64,000 nucleotides of DNA from assembly GCA_963971575.1 (NCBI GenBank), contig OZ020616.1:19752713-19816712 (forward strand), written 5' to 3'. Shown one piece after another: positions 44,823 to 55,681 of this stretch. The first letter of the stretch is position 1. Each line of letters opens with the position of its first letter. Position numbers and translations under genes: made by a program. The notes below the pieces were generated by a model, which saw nothing but the letters and a program-made list of their open reading frames with translations, was not told the DNA's origin and did no database searches. The stretch comes from Liopterus haemorrhoidalis (taxonomy: Eukaryota; Arthropoda; Insecta; Coleoptera; Dytiscidae).

Positions 44823-47490
44823 GATCCAATATGCGCCCAAATTCGATTAACAGAAACACGTGAGTTTACCATAAAAAAAAAAAATGTTTTCAACAGAAGT
44901 ATTCGATATTTCACGAATTAATTTTTAGTTTTTCTATATTCTAATGTGTGGCTGAAAGCGATTATCAGACGCATATTTTCGCGCGTTTTGTTTAAATTAA
45001 GCACATGTACGGCTACCAAATCAAAGTAAGAAAACTACAGTGAAATCGATTGCTAGGTTGCGCGTGCGCGGTTACTAACGCAAAGAACGATTTTTTTCAA
45101 TTTTAAATTCTCCTATACTACAATGAGCGACCAAATACCAGTGGTAATTACAAATGTATTATTGGGCAAATATGTGGACAATACACAAAATTAATTATTT
45201 TAATTCCTAGCCTATGCTTCAATGTGCTACCAAATATTAATGAACAAAACTGTTTCAATGTTTGCTAAAACACAAACAATATTGTTTTTCATTTTTTAAT
45301 AATTTTTAGAAGACCTCAAATTGTATGAACGGAAATAACATTAAAACATATCTTTGTACAATATTAATTAATTAAATTAAAAAATATAAAACATAAAATA
45401 TATACTATGAGAAGTAAATCAACTAACTATAGAGAATTAGACTCCCAGGGGCACCACATGTGGGGAGTTAACAGGGGCTATTTACAAGTGGACGGAATGT
45501 GAACGTACGCCTATGATCTCATATTACACATTTATAAAAAAATATGCATTTCACTTAAAACAGGAAAATAATGAAACAATATTTTCATAGACAAAACACA
45601 GATCAGCTGACAAAAAATCATCGGTGATGGGCGCCCAAAAAAACTAACTAAAATTGATATTAAATAAAAGATACCTGAAAAAAACATTACATTTAAAGCC
45701 GCGTTTACACCCGACGATCGAATATAAACAAAAAAATATCTTGATGGCCGTATCAACAAGCACAAACCAATATAAATTACATAAAGCAATTCCTAGAAAT
45801 ACAAAACTATACTCTGTTCAAAATCAAGAAGTAGTAAACATGCAATGTTCACGTAATAATTTTGCCGAACTCTCGTCGTTCGTTGGCCGTTGAGAACTTA
45901 AATTTATGCGAGAGTCAATTGGGTAGCGACTTCAATCTTTCACGTGATTTTATTATTGCCTCTTGATTTGGAACAGGATATTAACTAAACTTTTATTAAT
46001 TCATAAAAGAATACAAAATGTTTTACGTCTATACCCCAACCGGGATTCGAACCCAGGTATCATGTGCAACTCTGTCTATTACAAAAATGGGCTACTTGTA
46101 AAAAAGTAAGGATACGAACATGTAGATCGATTTTTGCTGGCGACTATAAGTGCTACTAACCGGCGCCGACCGATGACAATAAATATCCCTTTATTTTCAA
46201 ATGTATCCGGACACTTATAAGCGCAGGAACCATACGCTTATTAAGTAAACAGGAATCTTTAAAACATTAATTACCAGCTTACAAGAAGCTGACGGTCACT
46301 TTTTTATATTTGGTTGATATTTGTGATTTAATTTGCAGCGGACCACTTGTATTTTATAAATATTAATAAAATTTCAGTGTAAATAATCTTTGTTGCTGTG
46401 CGCCAAAAAACATTTTTAACCAACTAACTTTGATGTATCAATTACCAATGTTTACAATTATTCATCACCAGGATAAATTTTAATATTTTATTATGAATTT
46501 GTTTTACAACATGTGCAAAAGTGGCAGGTATTAGTAGATATACAACATCCTCAAGACCATACAATTTTTTAATGAAGAAAATTCAATAAACCGGTGTCGG
46601 TAATCTTTCTACGTGTTCGTACAAAATAGGTGTACCAAACACAAATAAAAACCAAACTTAACTATTTATATGGCTACCATTGATGGCTAGCTTGATCGGT
46701 ATCCAAGCAATCATTTCAATTATTCATGTGCATTACTTAAAATCTTTCATTTTCGAAATCAAGTTTAAAAAATTAAATGAAAAAAAATATTATTTTCTTA
46801 TCTTTAGAGGGTGTAATTTTTTTGACTCAGATTAAACTAGCAGGGGCACTACCAAACATTTTGTTTTTGAATGATGTTTCGTCCCATTCTCTAATTTAAC
46901 TCGCTAACAACACGTCAGTCATCGAAGTTATGCGACGTTGGACGCTGTTAGTTCTTAAATGGGTGATCAAGGAAAATCAGACACCACTGCTTAGTTTTAG
47001 AGCCGTTTCAGTTTTCCTTTGTTTTAAGAAAAATGTTTTTAAAGATATTGTTTCATATTTTCCTGTCAAAATCGTTGATAAATATCTGTATAAAAATATA
47101 TATCAGCTGATATTTTCGTTGTAAATATTTAAAAAAAGTAACGACTAAAGTCTGTTAACTATCAAAAACACTACCAACTTATGACATCATAACTAATTTG
47201 GAATGTTTTTTACTTGTCAAAACGTTCCCTTAAGGGCCATAAATAAATTATAGTATAATTATTATCAAAAGTACTTTAAAATTTGTTATTACTCGCTTAA
47301 TGTTTATAAAAATACGAAAAACTTCGTTGTCTACCTAATAAATATATTTCGAATATCACTAATATTCCTATCCGCTTTATTCCGGTGGAATCCACTAAAA
47401 CAAGGTACCGTGGTGGATTAAAAATCCATGTACGTATAGGGGTATCTCCAGTCAAGTTCCAAGATAGTTTCTTCGAAACAAATCCAATTG
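44823..47490. other. Gene-poor stretch with a tRNA-like B box
   Basis: At 46029-46060 the minus strand shows TGGGTTCGAATCCCGGTTGG, a B-box-like core without a clear A box. 46700-46790 is a GACA-family fragment. Open frames at 45532, 45654 and 46930 are unrecognised. Confidence 0.4.
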
Positions 47491-47630
47491 GAATGGGAGA
47501 AAAGACTGACTCGCACGAGCGGTTTTTAACCACCAAGCGGTTGCGGTTTTTTAACCGTCTTGAATTGAACTGGTCTACAATGAGTGTGAGTGCACGAGCG
47601 GTTGTATAGCCACGACGATTTAAAAAACTC
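47491..47630. repeat. Inverted CGAGCGGTT repeat related to the SRF-exon-adjacent duplication
   Basis: GCACGAGCGGTTTTTAACC and GCACGAGCGGTTGTATAGCC flank TTGAATTGAACTGGTC; the complement resembles the 118-bp units at 49258-49493. Confidence 0.5.
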
Positions 47631-47766
47631 AATATGCTCTATTTACTTAGCGTGATTTTAGAATGAAACAACTATAAACAAGAGAAGGCGTATGCATAAG
47701 CAGCTAAATATACGTTTTTTTTTAATGTGAATAGTTCTTCTTCCTCACTAACCTCGTACAGAGAGT

Positions 47767-48231
47767 CAGGGCCGGAGGAAGCCGGCATGCGGGCGCCGCT
47801 GCGAAGGGGGCGCTGACGTGATATTCAAAAGGGCGCCAAATGCCAAATGAATGCAAAAGTAATTTAGTAGCGAAATGTAATTTAGAAGTGAGGCCCCTGC
47901 TTTTAAGGTTTTCATTTAAAATTTAGAAGTGAGGACTTTTTTTAGGTCTTCATTTGAAATTTAGAAGTGAGGGCCTTTTTTAGGTCTTCAATTGAAATTT
48001 AGAAGTGAGGACCTTTTTTTTAAATCTTCATTTGAAATTTAGAAGTGAGGACCTTTTTTTTAGGTTTTCATTTGAAATTTAGAAGTGAGTACTTTTTTTT
48101 AAAGTCTTCATTTGAAATTTAGAAGTGAGGAGCTTTTTTTACCCAGGGCTCGAAAAAAGTTAATTACGCCCTGCCTAGGGGCGCTCAATTAAATCTTGCC
48201 TGCGGGCGCCAAAAACCTCCCGTCGGACCTG
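47767..48231. mobile_element. hAT element with an internal minisatellite, TSD cagaga(g/a)t
   Basis: Ends CAGGGCCGGAGGAAGCCGG and complement of CAGGTCCGACGGGAGG. Flanks cagagagt (47759-47766) and cagagaat (48232-48239). Subterminal GGGCGCC motifs are on both sides. Confidence 0.9.
47881..48140. repeat. About 6.5 tandem units of 38-42 bp
   Basis: Each unit is TTTAGAAGTGAGGACC, a T7-9 run, then AGGTCTTCATTTGAAAT. Related units occur at 24930-25040 (reverse), 28520-28680 and 61255-61310. Confidence 0.93.
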
Positions 48232-48399
48232 CAGAGAATAGAGACCGCTTATCCAACATTATTATTTTACTAAGAATGGAATATTATGATAACTATTAAG
48301 ATAAATATTTAAAGTTAATAATTTAAAAATGAATTATTAATTTTAATATTTATCTTAATAATTATCATATCAACCAACCACTAGGATTTTTTGGCAATA

Positions 48400-48965
48400 T
48401 TTTTGACAAAAATCGCGCCAAAATGAAATAAAAAATTAAGAGCTTTCAGAGTTTCAATAGCTTTCATTTGATACCCCACATTTTTTTTTTCCCATAATAA
48501 ATATTTTAATGACCTAAGAAAACTATATTTTTAGAAAAAATAATCAGATCCAAAATTCCTGTTGAACCATTCCGGGTTCACATCAATGTGCATTATTCCG
48601 ATTTGTTTAAAATATTTAGACTGACTCTTCTGGGATATACGTGGGAAAAAACAATGGCATATTTTTCGCAAATTAGAGACAAAATAAATTTTTCGTTCGT
48701 GATTACGCATTAAGAACTGAGAACCCATTCAAATTTTTAAAAAAATAAGTTTTTCTCGAAAAATTTAATTATTTTTCGAGTGATGCGTTTGTTTAAAGCC
48801 TAGATTTTTTCGTAGTCAGTATTTATGCTATATTCAAGTTAAAAAGTGTATATTCATGTCAAATTTTAATGTCCAGCTGTTTGGCCATAATTTATACCGT
48901 ACAGACAGACCGATAGACCCATAAGTGATAGTATGTCTTGGTTCTTGGTTCTACCTACAAAACCC
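48400..48965 (-). repeat. GACA-repeat family, diverged copies
   Basis: Contains TTTCATTTGATACCCCACAT, AAAATTCCTGTTGAACCATT, ATCAATGTGCATTATTCCG, and at 48850-48965 the terminal blocks (TTTGGCCATAATTTATACCG, ACAGACAGACCG, CTACCTACAAAACCCC). Rearranged relative to the 2870 copy. Confidence 0.6.
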
Positions 48966-49257
48966 CTTATAAGATTTCTGGATACAGAATCAAAACTCTG
49001 AAGAAGCTCTGTATGGAAAACCGTGAAATGTAGTTTTACATATTGAAAATAATTGGAAAACTTCTTGGGATAGCACACAAGATCTCAATTTATGAAACCC
49101 TTAGTTACCTAGCACCTACAACTTCTTAGATATGGAAAACAAAAAGAGTACTAATTCTTCTCTTAAAATTCATTATCAACTATTTATAGACTTTTTCGTG
49201 TCTAATTCTTAAAATTTACATGATTTGTGGTTATTTTCCCTCTCGTGCGCTCACTCA

Positions 49258-49493
49258 ATTATCACCAGTGGTTATTAAGCCAGTGTGGCTAAATAACCGC
49301 CCTGTAAAAAACCGCCCGTGCGCGTTTGTTCTAATTGATCAACTATTCAAGTTATTCAACTGTAACTGTGTTCGGATTATCACCAACAGTTGTTTAGCCG
49401 CTGCAGCTAATTAACCGCGCGGTTAAAAAACCATGCGTGCGCGCTAGTTCTAACTGATAAACTATTCAGGTTATTCAACAGTGTCCGAAGTCA
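49258..49493. repeat. 118-bp tandem duplication abutting the SRF exon donor
   Basis: Two head-to-tail copies (49258-49375 and 49376-49493) share ATTATCACC, TTAACCGC-type blocks, a GTAAAAAACCGC/GTTAAAAAACCATG block, CGTGCGCG and a TTCTAA(T/C)TGATMAACTATTCA block. The second copy ends only 5 bp from the predicted SRF donor. The CCGCNCGTGCG motif recurs at 47515-47605 in the other orientation, so the unit probably derives from a dispersed element. Confidence 0.75.
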
Positions 49494-49499
49494 TTTTAC

Positions 49500-49981
49500 C
49501 GCTGGGGGTGCGAATGGCTCATATGCGTATGAGGTTGATATCCACCCTGATGGTGTGGGAGTGGACTTGGGCTATAATGTTGAGGCGGTGAACCCTGCTG
49601 CTGTTGCAGCTGATGATGATGCCCAGGATGTTGTGGATGGTGCCCCCCATGACCTACCCCATGATCACCCCAACCCCCTAACGCATGATGGTGCGGGCTA
49701 CTCCCGTACACCAGTTGCCTTACTTTGCTATCCTCGTCGCTGATGTTATAGGTGAGTTCCGTCTCCTCGAAGCCAGTTGCGGACATACGTTGATCCCCGG
49801 CACCACTGCTGCTGCTTGCTGGTGGATCTGGAGAGTTTAGACACGTCTGGATTAACGCTTTCCCAGCTTCTGAGGTGATCATCGGCTGAAGTTTTCGCGT
49901 CGCGAATGTGTAGACGTGACCCGTTTCTGATGCCACCAAGAGCATCACCTGGGTACCGGTTAATGTTGATAATTCATACGC
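49500..49981 (-). CDS. bs: Serum response factor (SRF/blistered) internal exon: C-terminal half of MADS domain and His/Gln-rich tail
   Basis: SRF is a nuclear MADS-box transcription factor that binds CArG boxes as a dimer and recruits TCF- and MRTF-type partners. The exon opens in phase 0 with AYELSTLTGTQVMLLVASE, continues through GHVYTFATRKLQPMI and GKALIQTCLNSPD, then DQRMSATGFEETELTYN; this is the beta-strand/SAM half of the MADS domain and is nearly invariant in animals. The last third is rich in His, Gln, Pro and Gly (poly-H and QQQQ runs) and is insect-like low complexity. The acceptor on the minus strand is a pyrimidine tract followed by CAG at 49984-49982. The donor is GT at 49499-49498 (GCG|GTAAAA), giving 482 bp and phase 2; without splicing the frame stops at 49496. 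The N-terminal DNA-contacting half and the remaining C-terminus must lie in other exons that I could not find. Identity is secure; the exact donor is inferred. Confidence 0.93.
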
Positions 49982-50492
49982 CTGGAAAGAAAGAAAAAAA
50001 CAATTAGAAACACAGGAAAAAAAATACAATAATAACTCGTGCAGTGAGATTTTAGACAATATGAATTTCACCACTGTGTGAGTTATAATTTTCTATAAAA
50101 ACAGTGACGTAACTTTTATAGAGCGAACTAGTGTAAGATGCAAGGGCCCACTTAATAAGGGGGACCAATATTTTGCACAATATTTTATTATTATTTTTTA
50201 AGTGTATACTTTAGTTTCATGACAAATAATAAAAAGAAAATAACTTTTTTAAGTTTCATTTTTTATTTAAAGAGTCTTGATTTGCCTTTTAGTTTTTGTA
50301 GCCCAAATTTCACTTGGGGTACAAATGTATTCAACCTAACTCCCTCAAATATCAGACACGATCATTTTAGTGAAATCTGTTATACTATTACACCTGAAAC
50401 TTCAAGTCATGTTCAAAGATAACTTTATAATAAATTGGGATACTGCAAAGCACAAGAGGATATAAGACCTTTCATTTTGTAATACGTAACTA
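49982..50492. other. SRF intron sequence next to the acceptor
   Basis: The region upstream (minus-strand sense) of the exon holds the polypyrimidine tract at 49984-50010 and then ordinary AT-rich sequence. A short open frame at 50219-50422 has no recognisable motif. No further MADS-box coding sequence is visible between here and the right edge. Confidence 0.5.
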
Positions 50493-51326
50493 TGGTCTAT
50501 TTCAAAGTAGAAAAATGTGTGTAAGAAGATAGGAGCTGTTTGTCCTTGCTTCGGATTGGTTTAGATCGTCATCCCTATTACACTGCAAAAATATTGTTTT
50601 TAGTCCAAGTTGACAGATTTTCAGTGTCGTACATTGAAAATATATATTATTTATATTATTTAATTTTTCTCATATATTTAGTTATTATTTATTATTTACA
50701 TATTTAAATTTTTATTTATATTCTTGGCGTAGATTTTATGGAGAAAATTCTCCATGTAATTTGTTTTTACGCAGTTATATATTTTTTAGGTTATCTGACA
50801 TATAAATATTTTTTGACAGTTGACAATTAACAGATCAAGAAAGAAGACTAATGTGAGGCCAAAAGTCAGCTGATTGTGCCCAAAGAAGAAGTTATTGATA
50901 TAATTTTTAGACCTTCATATATACATATATTTTTAATTTTTATTTACAATAATTATTTAAATAAGAAACTTTAGCTCTGAAGATATATTGTTTGTTTTAT
51001 TGCTTTGTTTAAACTCTTTTAGCCAAATCTCTCTTTTTATATTATGGTACATAATTTTTAAAATTCATATTTTTTTAACTTTTTCAAATTTCCCATTAAA
51101 CTGAATGTATGTCGTATAAATAACGTAAGTGTATTATCTGCATTGTTTATTTCAATATCTTATCAACATTTTTATATTAAAAAAAAAAAATCACTTGCTA
51201 ACCCAGTTGCTACGCCCATGCCCTAGTTGTAACTTATTTTAAATTTCCCGCTATACTGTATTTGATCAGTGTAAATCGAACTCGGTTCGCAGCGCTATCT
51301 ACTTTTTTCTACTTTGAAATAGACCA
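50493..51326. mobile_element. MITE with TGGTCTATTTCAAAGTAGAAAA ends
   Basis: A perfect terminal inverted repeat of at least 22 bp at both ends. TA at 50491-50492 and 51327-51328. The flanks are contiguous, without insertion, in the paralogue at 16345-16510. No coding frame; 834 bp. Confidence 0.93.
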
Positions 51327-51599
51327 TAGATCTGATGATTTTGGTGACTTTTGTGGCGTAAACGGACTTTGACGTATCCATGTGAACCAATACTATGATA
51401 ATATTATAAATATATTGAAAATATAAAAAATTAACTTTCCCTGTTAGTTACGTATTTTAATTTATTAGAAAACGTCACTTAACACTGTTCACCCGAGCAG
51501 CTCATTAATAGTAGTGAAATACTTATAGTATAAATCACTAATTATTAATAGTGGGAAATACGTTTCTGAAATAAGATGGTGAAAATTAGATTTTGAAAC
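51327..51599. repeat. Paralogue of 16362-16510
   Basis: GATCTGATGATTTTGGTGAC, TCCATGTGAACCAATACTATG and AACTTTCCCTGTTAGTTACG align to the 16.4-kb copy. Confidence 0.75.
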
Positions 51600-52160
51600 C
51601 TGATTCAGTGATTCAAAATCAGGTGTGGCCACCACAGGACCGACTACCATCACAAAGTACTTGTATAAAATACATTCTAGCAGTAGAGTAGAAATAACTT
51701 GGCCCAATATTTTCTAACAGAGATATTATTTATCATGGCCATGGAAACGTTACATATAAGTATGAAAAAATAGATACTTGGAAAATATTTCGATTTAAAT
51801 TTTTTTTTTTGTTTTATCAAAAACTGTCTCAAATAAAATTATGAAATATTCGCAAAAATTTTATAATCGACACGAGCAAACTTCCATTTCTAGTCAACCG
51901 ATTTTTACCAAAATTTGATCAAATCGTGCCATTGATGTCAAAAGCTTAAATTTGAAGTTTCATAAAAATCATTTTAGCCAAATTTGCTCTGCATGTGTAC
52001 ACAGACCGACAGACAGACAGATATCATGCTAAAAATAGTCAAAACGTTATGTAGAAATTATGTATCAATTCGTGGAGATCCATCGAAATCTCGAAATGTC
52101 AAAATTGGTATGATCACAATACCTCCCTTATAAATGTTAGCGGTCGGTAAAAATTTCAAC
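51600..52160 (-). repeat. CCGACCGCCAACAT family, third copy
   Basis: Runs from GTGGCCACCACAGGACCGAC through CACGAGCAAACTTCC, GACAGACAGACAG, GTCAAAACGTTATGTAG to CAATACCTCCCTTATA and AGCGGTCGGTAAAAAT. It includes the end block also seen at 20230-20265. Confidence 0.82.
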
Positions 52161-52285
52161 GATATTTTTGCTTATTATTAGTACGCAAAGTATCGAACAA
52201 AACCGTTGATTTTGACGTGATCATAGAAAAAATATGGTTTAGGCATCCAGTATTCTGTTGGACTATTTCACTTACTAAATACGTA

Positions 52286-52601
52286 GTGGTGTTACCCAAC
52301 CGGTTTCCGGAAACCGGTTAAAATTTTAAATTAAATTTATGTCGGTTTATCAGTATGCCGGTATTTTCATCTGTACTTATATTTATTTATTACCGCCTCC
52401 CAATCCAAGAGCGGATCCAACGAATTTTTGAGTAGGGCGGTCATTTGATAAATTAAACAGAAAAAATAGGAATTATTAACTCCTCCCTACCCTCTTCCTC
52501 CAAACTTCCTACAAGGGGACATCGCCCCCTCCCTGGGTCCGCCCATGCCCTCCCCCTTTGCCATGGAAACCGATTGTTCGTAAATTGTGATGGCACCACT
52601 G
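52286..52601. mobile_element. hAT element in an AATTCACAC repeat, TSD aatacgta
   Basis: aatacgta is at 52278-52285 and 52602-52609. The right end TGGCACCACTG is inverted to GTGGTGTTAC (the first two bases of the left end appear lost). The left subterminal AACCGGTTTCCGGAAACCGGTT is a perfect palindrome. A possible nested hAT pair, CAAGAGCGGATCCAA and TGGGTCCGCCCATG, lies at about 52409-52550. Confidence 0.82.
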
Positions 52602-52609
52602 AATACGTA

Positions 52610-53560
52610 CGAAACCCTGTATGTGTGAAAATTCACAACTTCACATATTTTTTTAGTAATACTGGAATACCTAGAAAGAAAACTTAACACTACCGAAAAG
52701 TGTTTGTGAAACGAAATCCCTTTTTAAATCGCAAAAACTACCAAGTCAAATTTCGGAACCACACTTTTAGATCGGCGTCAATTTCAAAGGAGACAGATCT
52801 GTCTCCAATAATTCCTTATAATGTTAAATGAAGTGATTAATTTGTTAATTATCAAGATAAGCAAATAAATATATAATTTTCAATGTGAAAACAACATAAT
52901 AATAATTTAAAGGACGAACCTGATCTGATAATGTATTTCGTAAAAGGCAATGTCTGATTGTAATAGCTTGGTAGTCGCTATTTTGTAACTGTTGTCTGTC
53001 GTGTGGGATGATATTTATGTTTAGATAGATGTCTGTATTTTCTTTGTCTAATTATGAATCGTAGGTTTTATGTTTCAATTATGGGGAATTTGATAATTTA
53101 TACAGTGAGGAAGATCGTGAGTGGTATTAAATCATAGTCTTGTACTTATGTATATATTTTTACTAGCTGATGTACCCGTACTATGTTACGTTCTTCCATT
53201 ATACCATTTTTTGCTATAATTAAATAATAAATGAAATATTACAATTTTATGTATAGATACCATAATATTCATCATGATGAAAACAAAATTGAACAGAAAA
53301 AAATCGTTTCTTCTAAACCACTTTTCGTATACAAATAGTTAAGATTTTATTTGGCGCCCACCTTTGTTGCAATCCACCAATTGAGAGAATGTACAGAATA
53401 AAAAAGATTTGTTTTCATATTTTAAACAAACTTCGTCATGTACATTTTTGCTGTTAAATTAGTAATAGAGATATTTCAATTATTTTTGTTAGAAATGTAA
53501 ATTTTCACACATATCAGGATTTCGTAGTTATCTATAGTGACTTTTTGCATGGCTAATTGC
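52610..53560. repeat. AATTCACAC repeat, then unassigned DNA and a CTAGCTGA-family copy
   Basis: 52610-52670 continues the repeat interrupted by the hAT. 53160-53500 begins ACTAGCTGATGTACCCGTAC and is the longest CTAGCTGA-family copy, followed by GTAAATTTTCACACATATC at about 53505. Confidence 0.55.
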
Positions 53561-55057
53561 GTCAAAATATTTTCTTGGTTATTTAAATGAATACTCATCT
53601 CTTTATTTAAGTATTACGATTAAATGCCCCACATTGAATAAAAAATTTACATAATTTTCAAACATCCATAAAATGCAATATCTTAACAAAAAGTAATCTG
53701 ATAATAACTTCCTTGCATAGTTAAATAAACTAGATTTAGTTAACCGTCTCTGGTGTGCCAAAATAAGTTTTGGACATATTTTGACAAAACTACGCCAGAA
53801 TAAAAAGCTTTTTAAAATTATTTTCGATTCCTTAATTCATGCTATAAGCTGTAAGAGCTTCATTAATACTCAACAATCTTTTTCAGCCGTATCTGAATTT
53901 AAAGGCCGAGGCGCAGCCGAGTTTTTATTTATTTACATTGGATAATTTATGGTTACTGAACAATTATTGTAATTATAAATGTTCGACTGTCAATTGTTTC
54001 AATGTAACCATGGAGATCTTGTAACTTGAGAAATGACACATAGATGGCTCTAGCATCCAGCGGCCAAAAAAATAAGTGAATCGGCCTAGGCCGAAAAAAA
54101 TTTACTTTATGGCCGGTACTAGATGATTAAAAAGAACTGTTTTTAAGATGGTCGCTCAAAAAAATATATATACTTTTCGTCCGTGAACCTTTTTTCTCGC
54201 AAAATACATAAGCAAATAATTTTCGAGAGGTATGTTTTTTCGAAATCTCAGTATGATATACTGGTCCAAGAACTGTATATGCATGCCAAATATCTAGGTC
54301 CAGCCATTTGACGACAATGTCTACTGTAAAGATAGACAAACCGACAGCTAGACCCAACAGAGACGGTGTATGGGTTTCTTGGTTATATTACAGAAATAAT
54401 ATTGTTCCAAAATGGTAATGAAAATTAAATATGTAAGAGATATTAAAGTTTAATCTTAATAATCTACATATAAATGAAAGAATAATGTTAAACGTTGTAA
54501 TGTTACCAATCGGAGATTGAGTTAATAAGAGCGGCCCATGTGTTGAAAATGCGCGCGGGGGCGGCAAAGTGTGTTAGGAGAACCCAAATATTAAATCTTG
54601 CCCGGCAGCTAGTTATGACACTGCCATATATCCACCCGCCACCAAATTGTATTGCCTTGGTCGTAGGCAGGGGCGCTAAAAGCTGGTCTGGGGCCGGTGA
54701 AACAATAATCCCAGGTCCGGCTCCGGAACAACTAAAATTCCTGTCAATTCAGTCACAATCGTTCTGGAGCCCGGACCAATAAACATGCCTAAATCACAAA
54801 TAATAAAATTGGATAGGGGTTAATAAAAAAAGAATCCAGTCCCGTGCCTTGCATAATTACAAAAAATTTCTTAAATAGCCTACTTTCCAATTGGCCAACA
54901 ACCTTCTCTGGATGAACCTTAAATTTAGCTTATTTCAAAATGTGTACTTTTTGGCCAATTCGAGGATAAACATCTGCATGTATTCATCTGTACATACAGT
55001 TTATGACATTAAAAATATTTTAAGTACAAGATTTATTTAACATAGCACTCATGATCA
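53561..55057. other. Gene-poor stretch with a GACA-family fragment
   Basis: 54150-54395 carries TATGCATGCCAAATATCTAG, ACAGCTAGACCC and GGGTTTCTTGGTTATATTAC from the family end. 54530-54780 is GC-richer and holds a short open frame (54540-54782) with no motif; it may be a hAT interior. Confidence 0.4.
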
Positions 55058-55065
55058 CTCTAAAA

Positions 55066-55376
55066 CAGCGTTTCCCAACCTTTTTTCATGGCGGCCCGGC
55101 AAACGACCTAGAAAAAATTCGTGGACCGGCAAGTTTAGAAAATAATGTGTATCGCAAAAGTTTTATATTTTTATTGCACTGATTACAAACACACAAAAAA
55201 AACAACAAATAAAAACATCGCATATAATTAGTGAAAAGAGAAACAAATTATTACTTAAGCAATTAACAGATTAAGGACCGAGATTTTCATCTCAAAAGTA
55301 AGTCGGTTATAACTTATTAGGCGAATAGTTGCATAGCAAAAAAAAAACCTCGCGGACCGGCTGTTGGGAAATACTG
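55066..55376. mobile_element. hAT element CAGCGTTTCCCAACC, TSD ctctaaaa
   Basis: Ends CAGCGTTTCCCAACC and GCTGTTGGGAAATACTG. Perfect 8-bp duplication ctctaaaa (55058-55065, 55377-55384). Subterminal GGCCCGGC / CGGACCGGC motifs. Confidence 0.93.
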
Positions 55377-55477
55377 CTCTAAAATACTGGAAAACCACTA
55401 TATACATTTTGATAAAAATACGGGGACTAGCATCATAAAACTTCATTAATAAGAAATTACTTTAATTTAAATTATGC

Positions 55478-55668
55478 GACAGCACATCGTTGCCAGAGTC
55501 TTTTCCACTTCTGGAAACACATTTTGTAGGCATTTTTTTGAATAACTGTTAGATCAGTTTCCGATTATTTATTTATCTCTTCAATAGTTTGAACGGCGTC
55601 CTTTTTACAAACTCTTCAGACTTAAGAAAAAAATAAAAATCACTGGGCCAAGTCAGACGAATAGTGGA
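55478..55668 (-). pseudogene. Mariner transposase C-terminal remnant
   Basis: Across frames the minus strand reads HYSSDLAP, SDFYFFL, LKSL, TIEEI, then VIQKNAYKMCFQKWKRLWQR-like residues: the third-Asp motif and C-terminal tail of a mariner transposase. At least one base is lost right after SSDLA. The copy's 5' two thirds are missing. Confidence 0.75.
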
Positions 55669-55681
55669 TAGGAAGAGAACG

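Noticed and set aside
45700..45900. MITE with GCCGCGTTTACACCCGACG end
   Set aside because: The left end resembles TTAA-type elements, but a convincing inverted right end could not be found.
47881..48140. CRISPR-like array
   Set aside because: The 38-42-bp units are directly contiguous without unique spacers and lie inside a eukaryotic hAT element.
49555..49743. Plus-strand open frame across the SRF exon
   Set aside because: It is the antisense shadow of the conserved minus-strand exon and ends arbitrarily.
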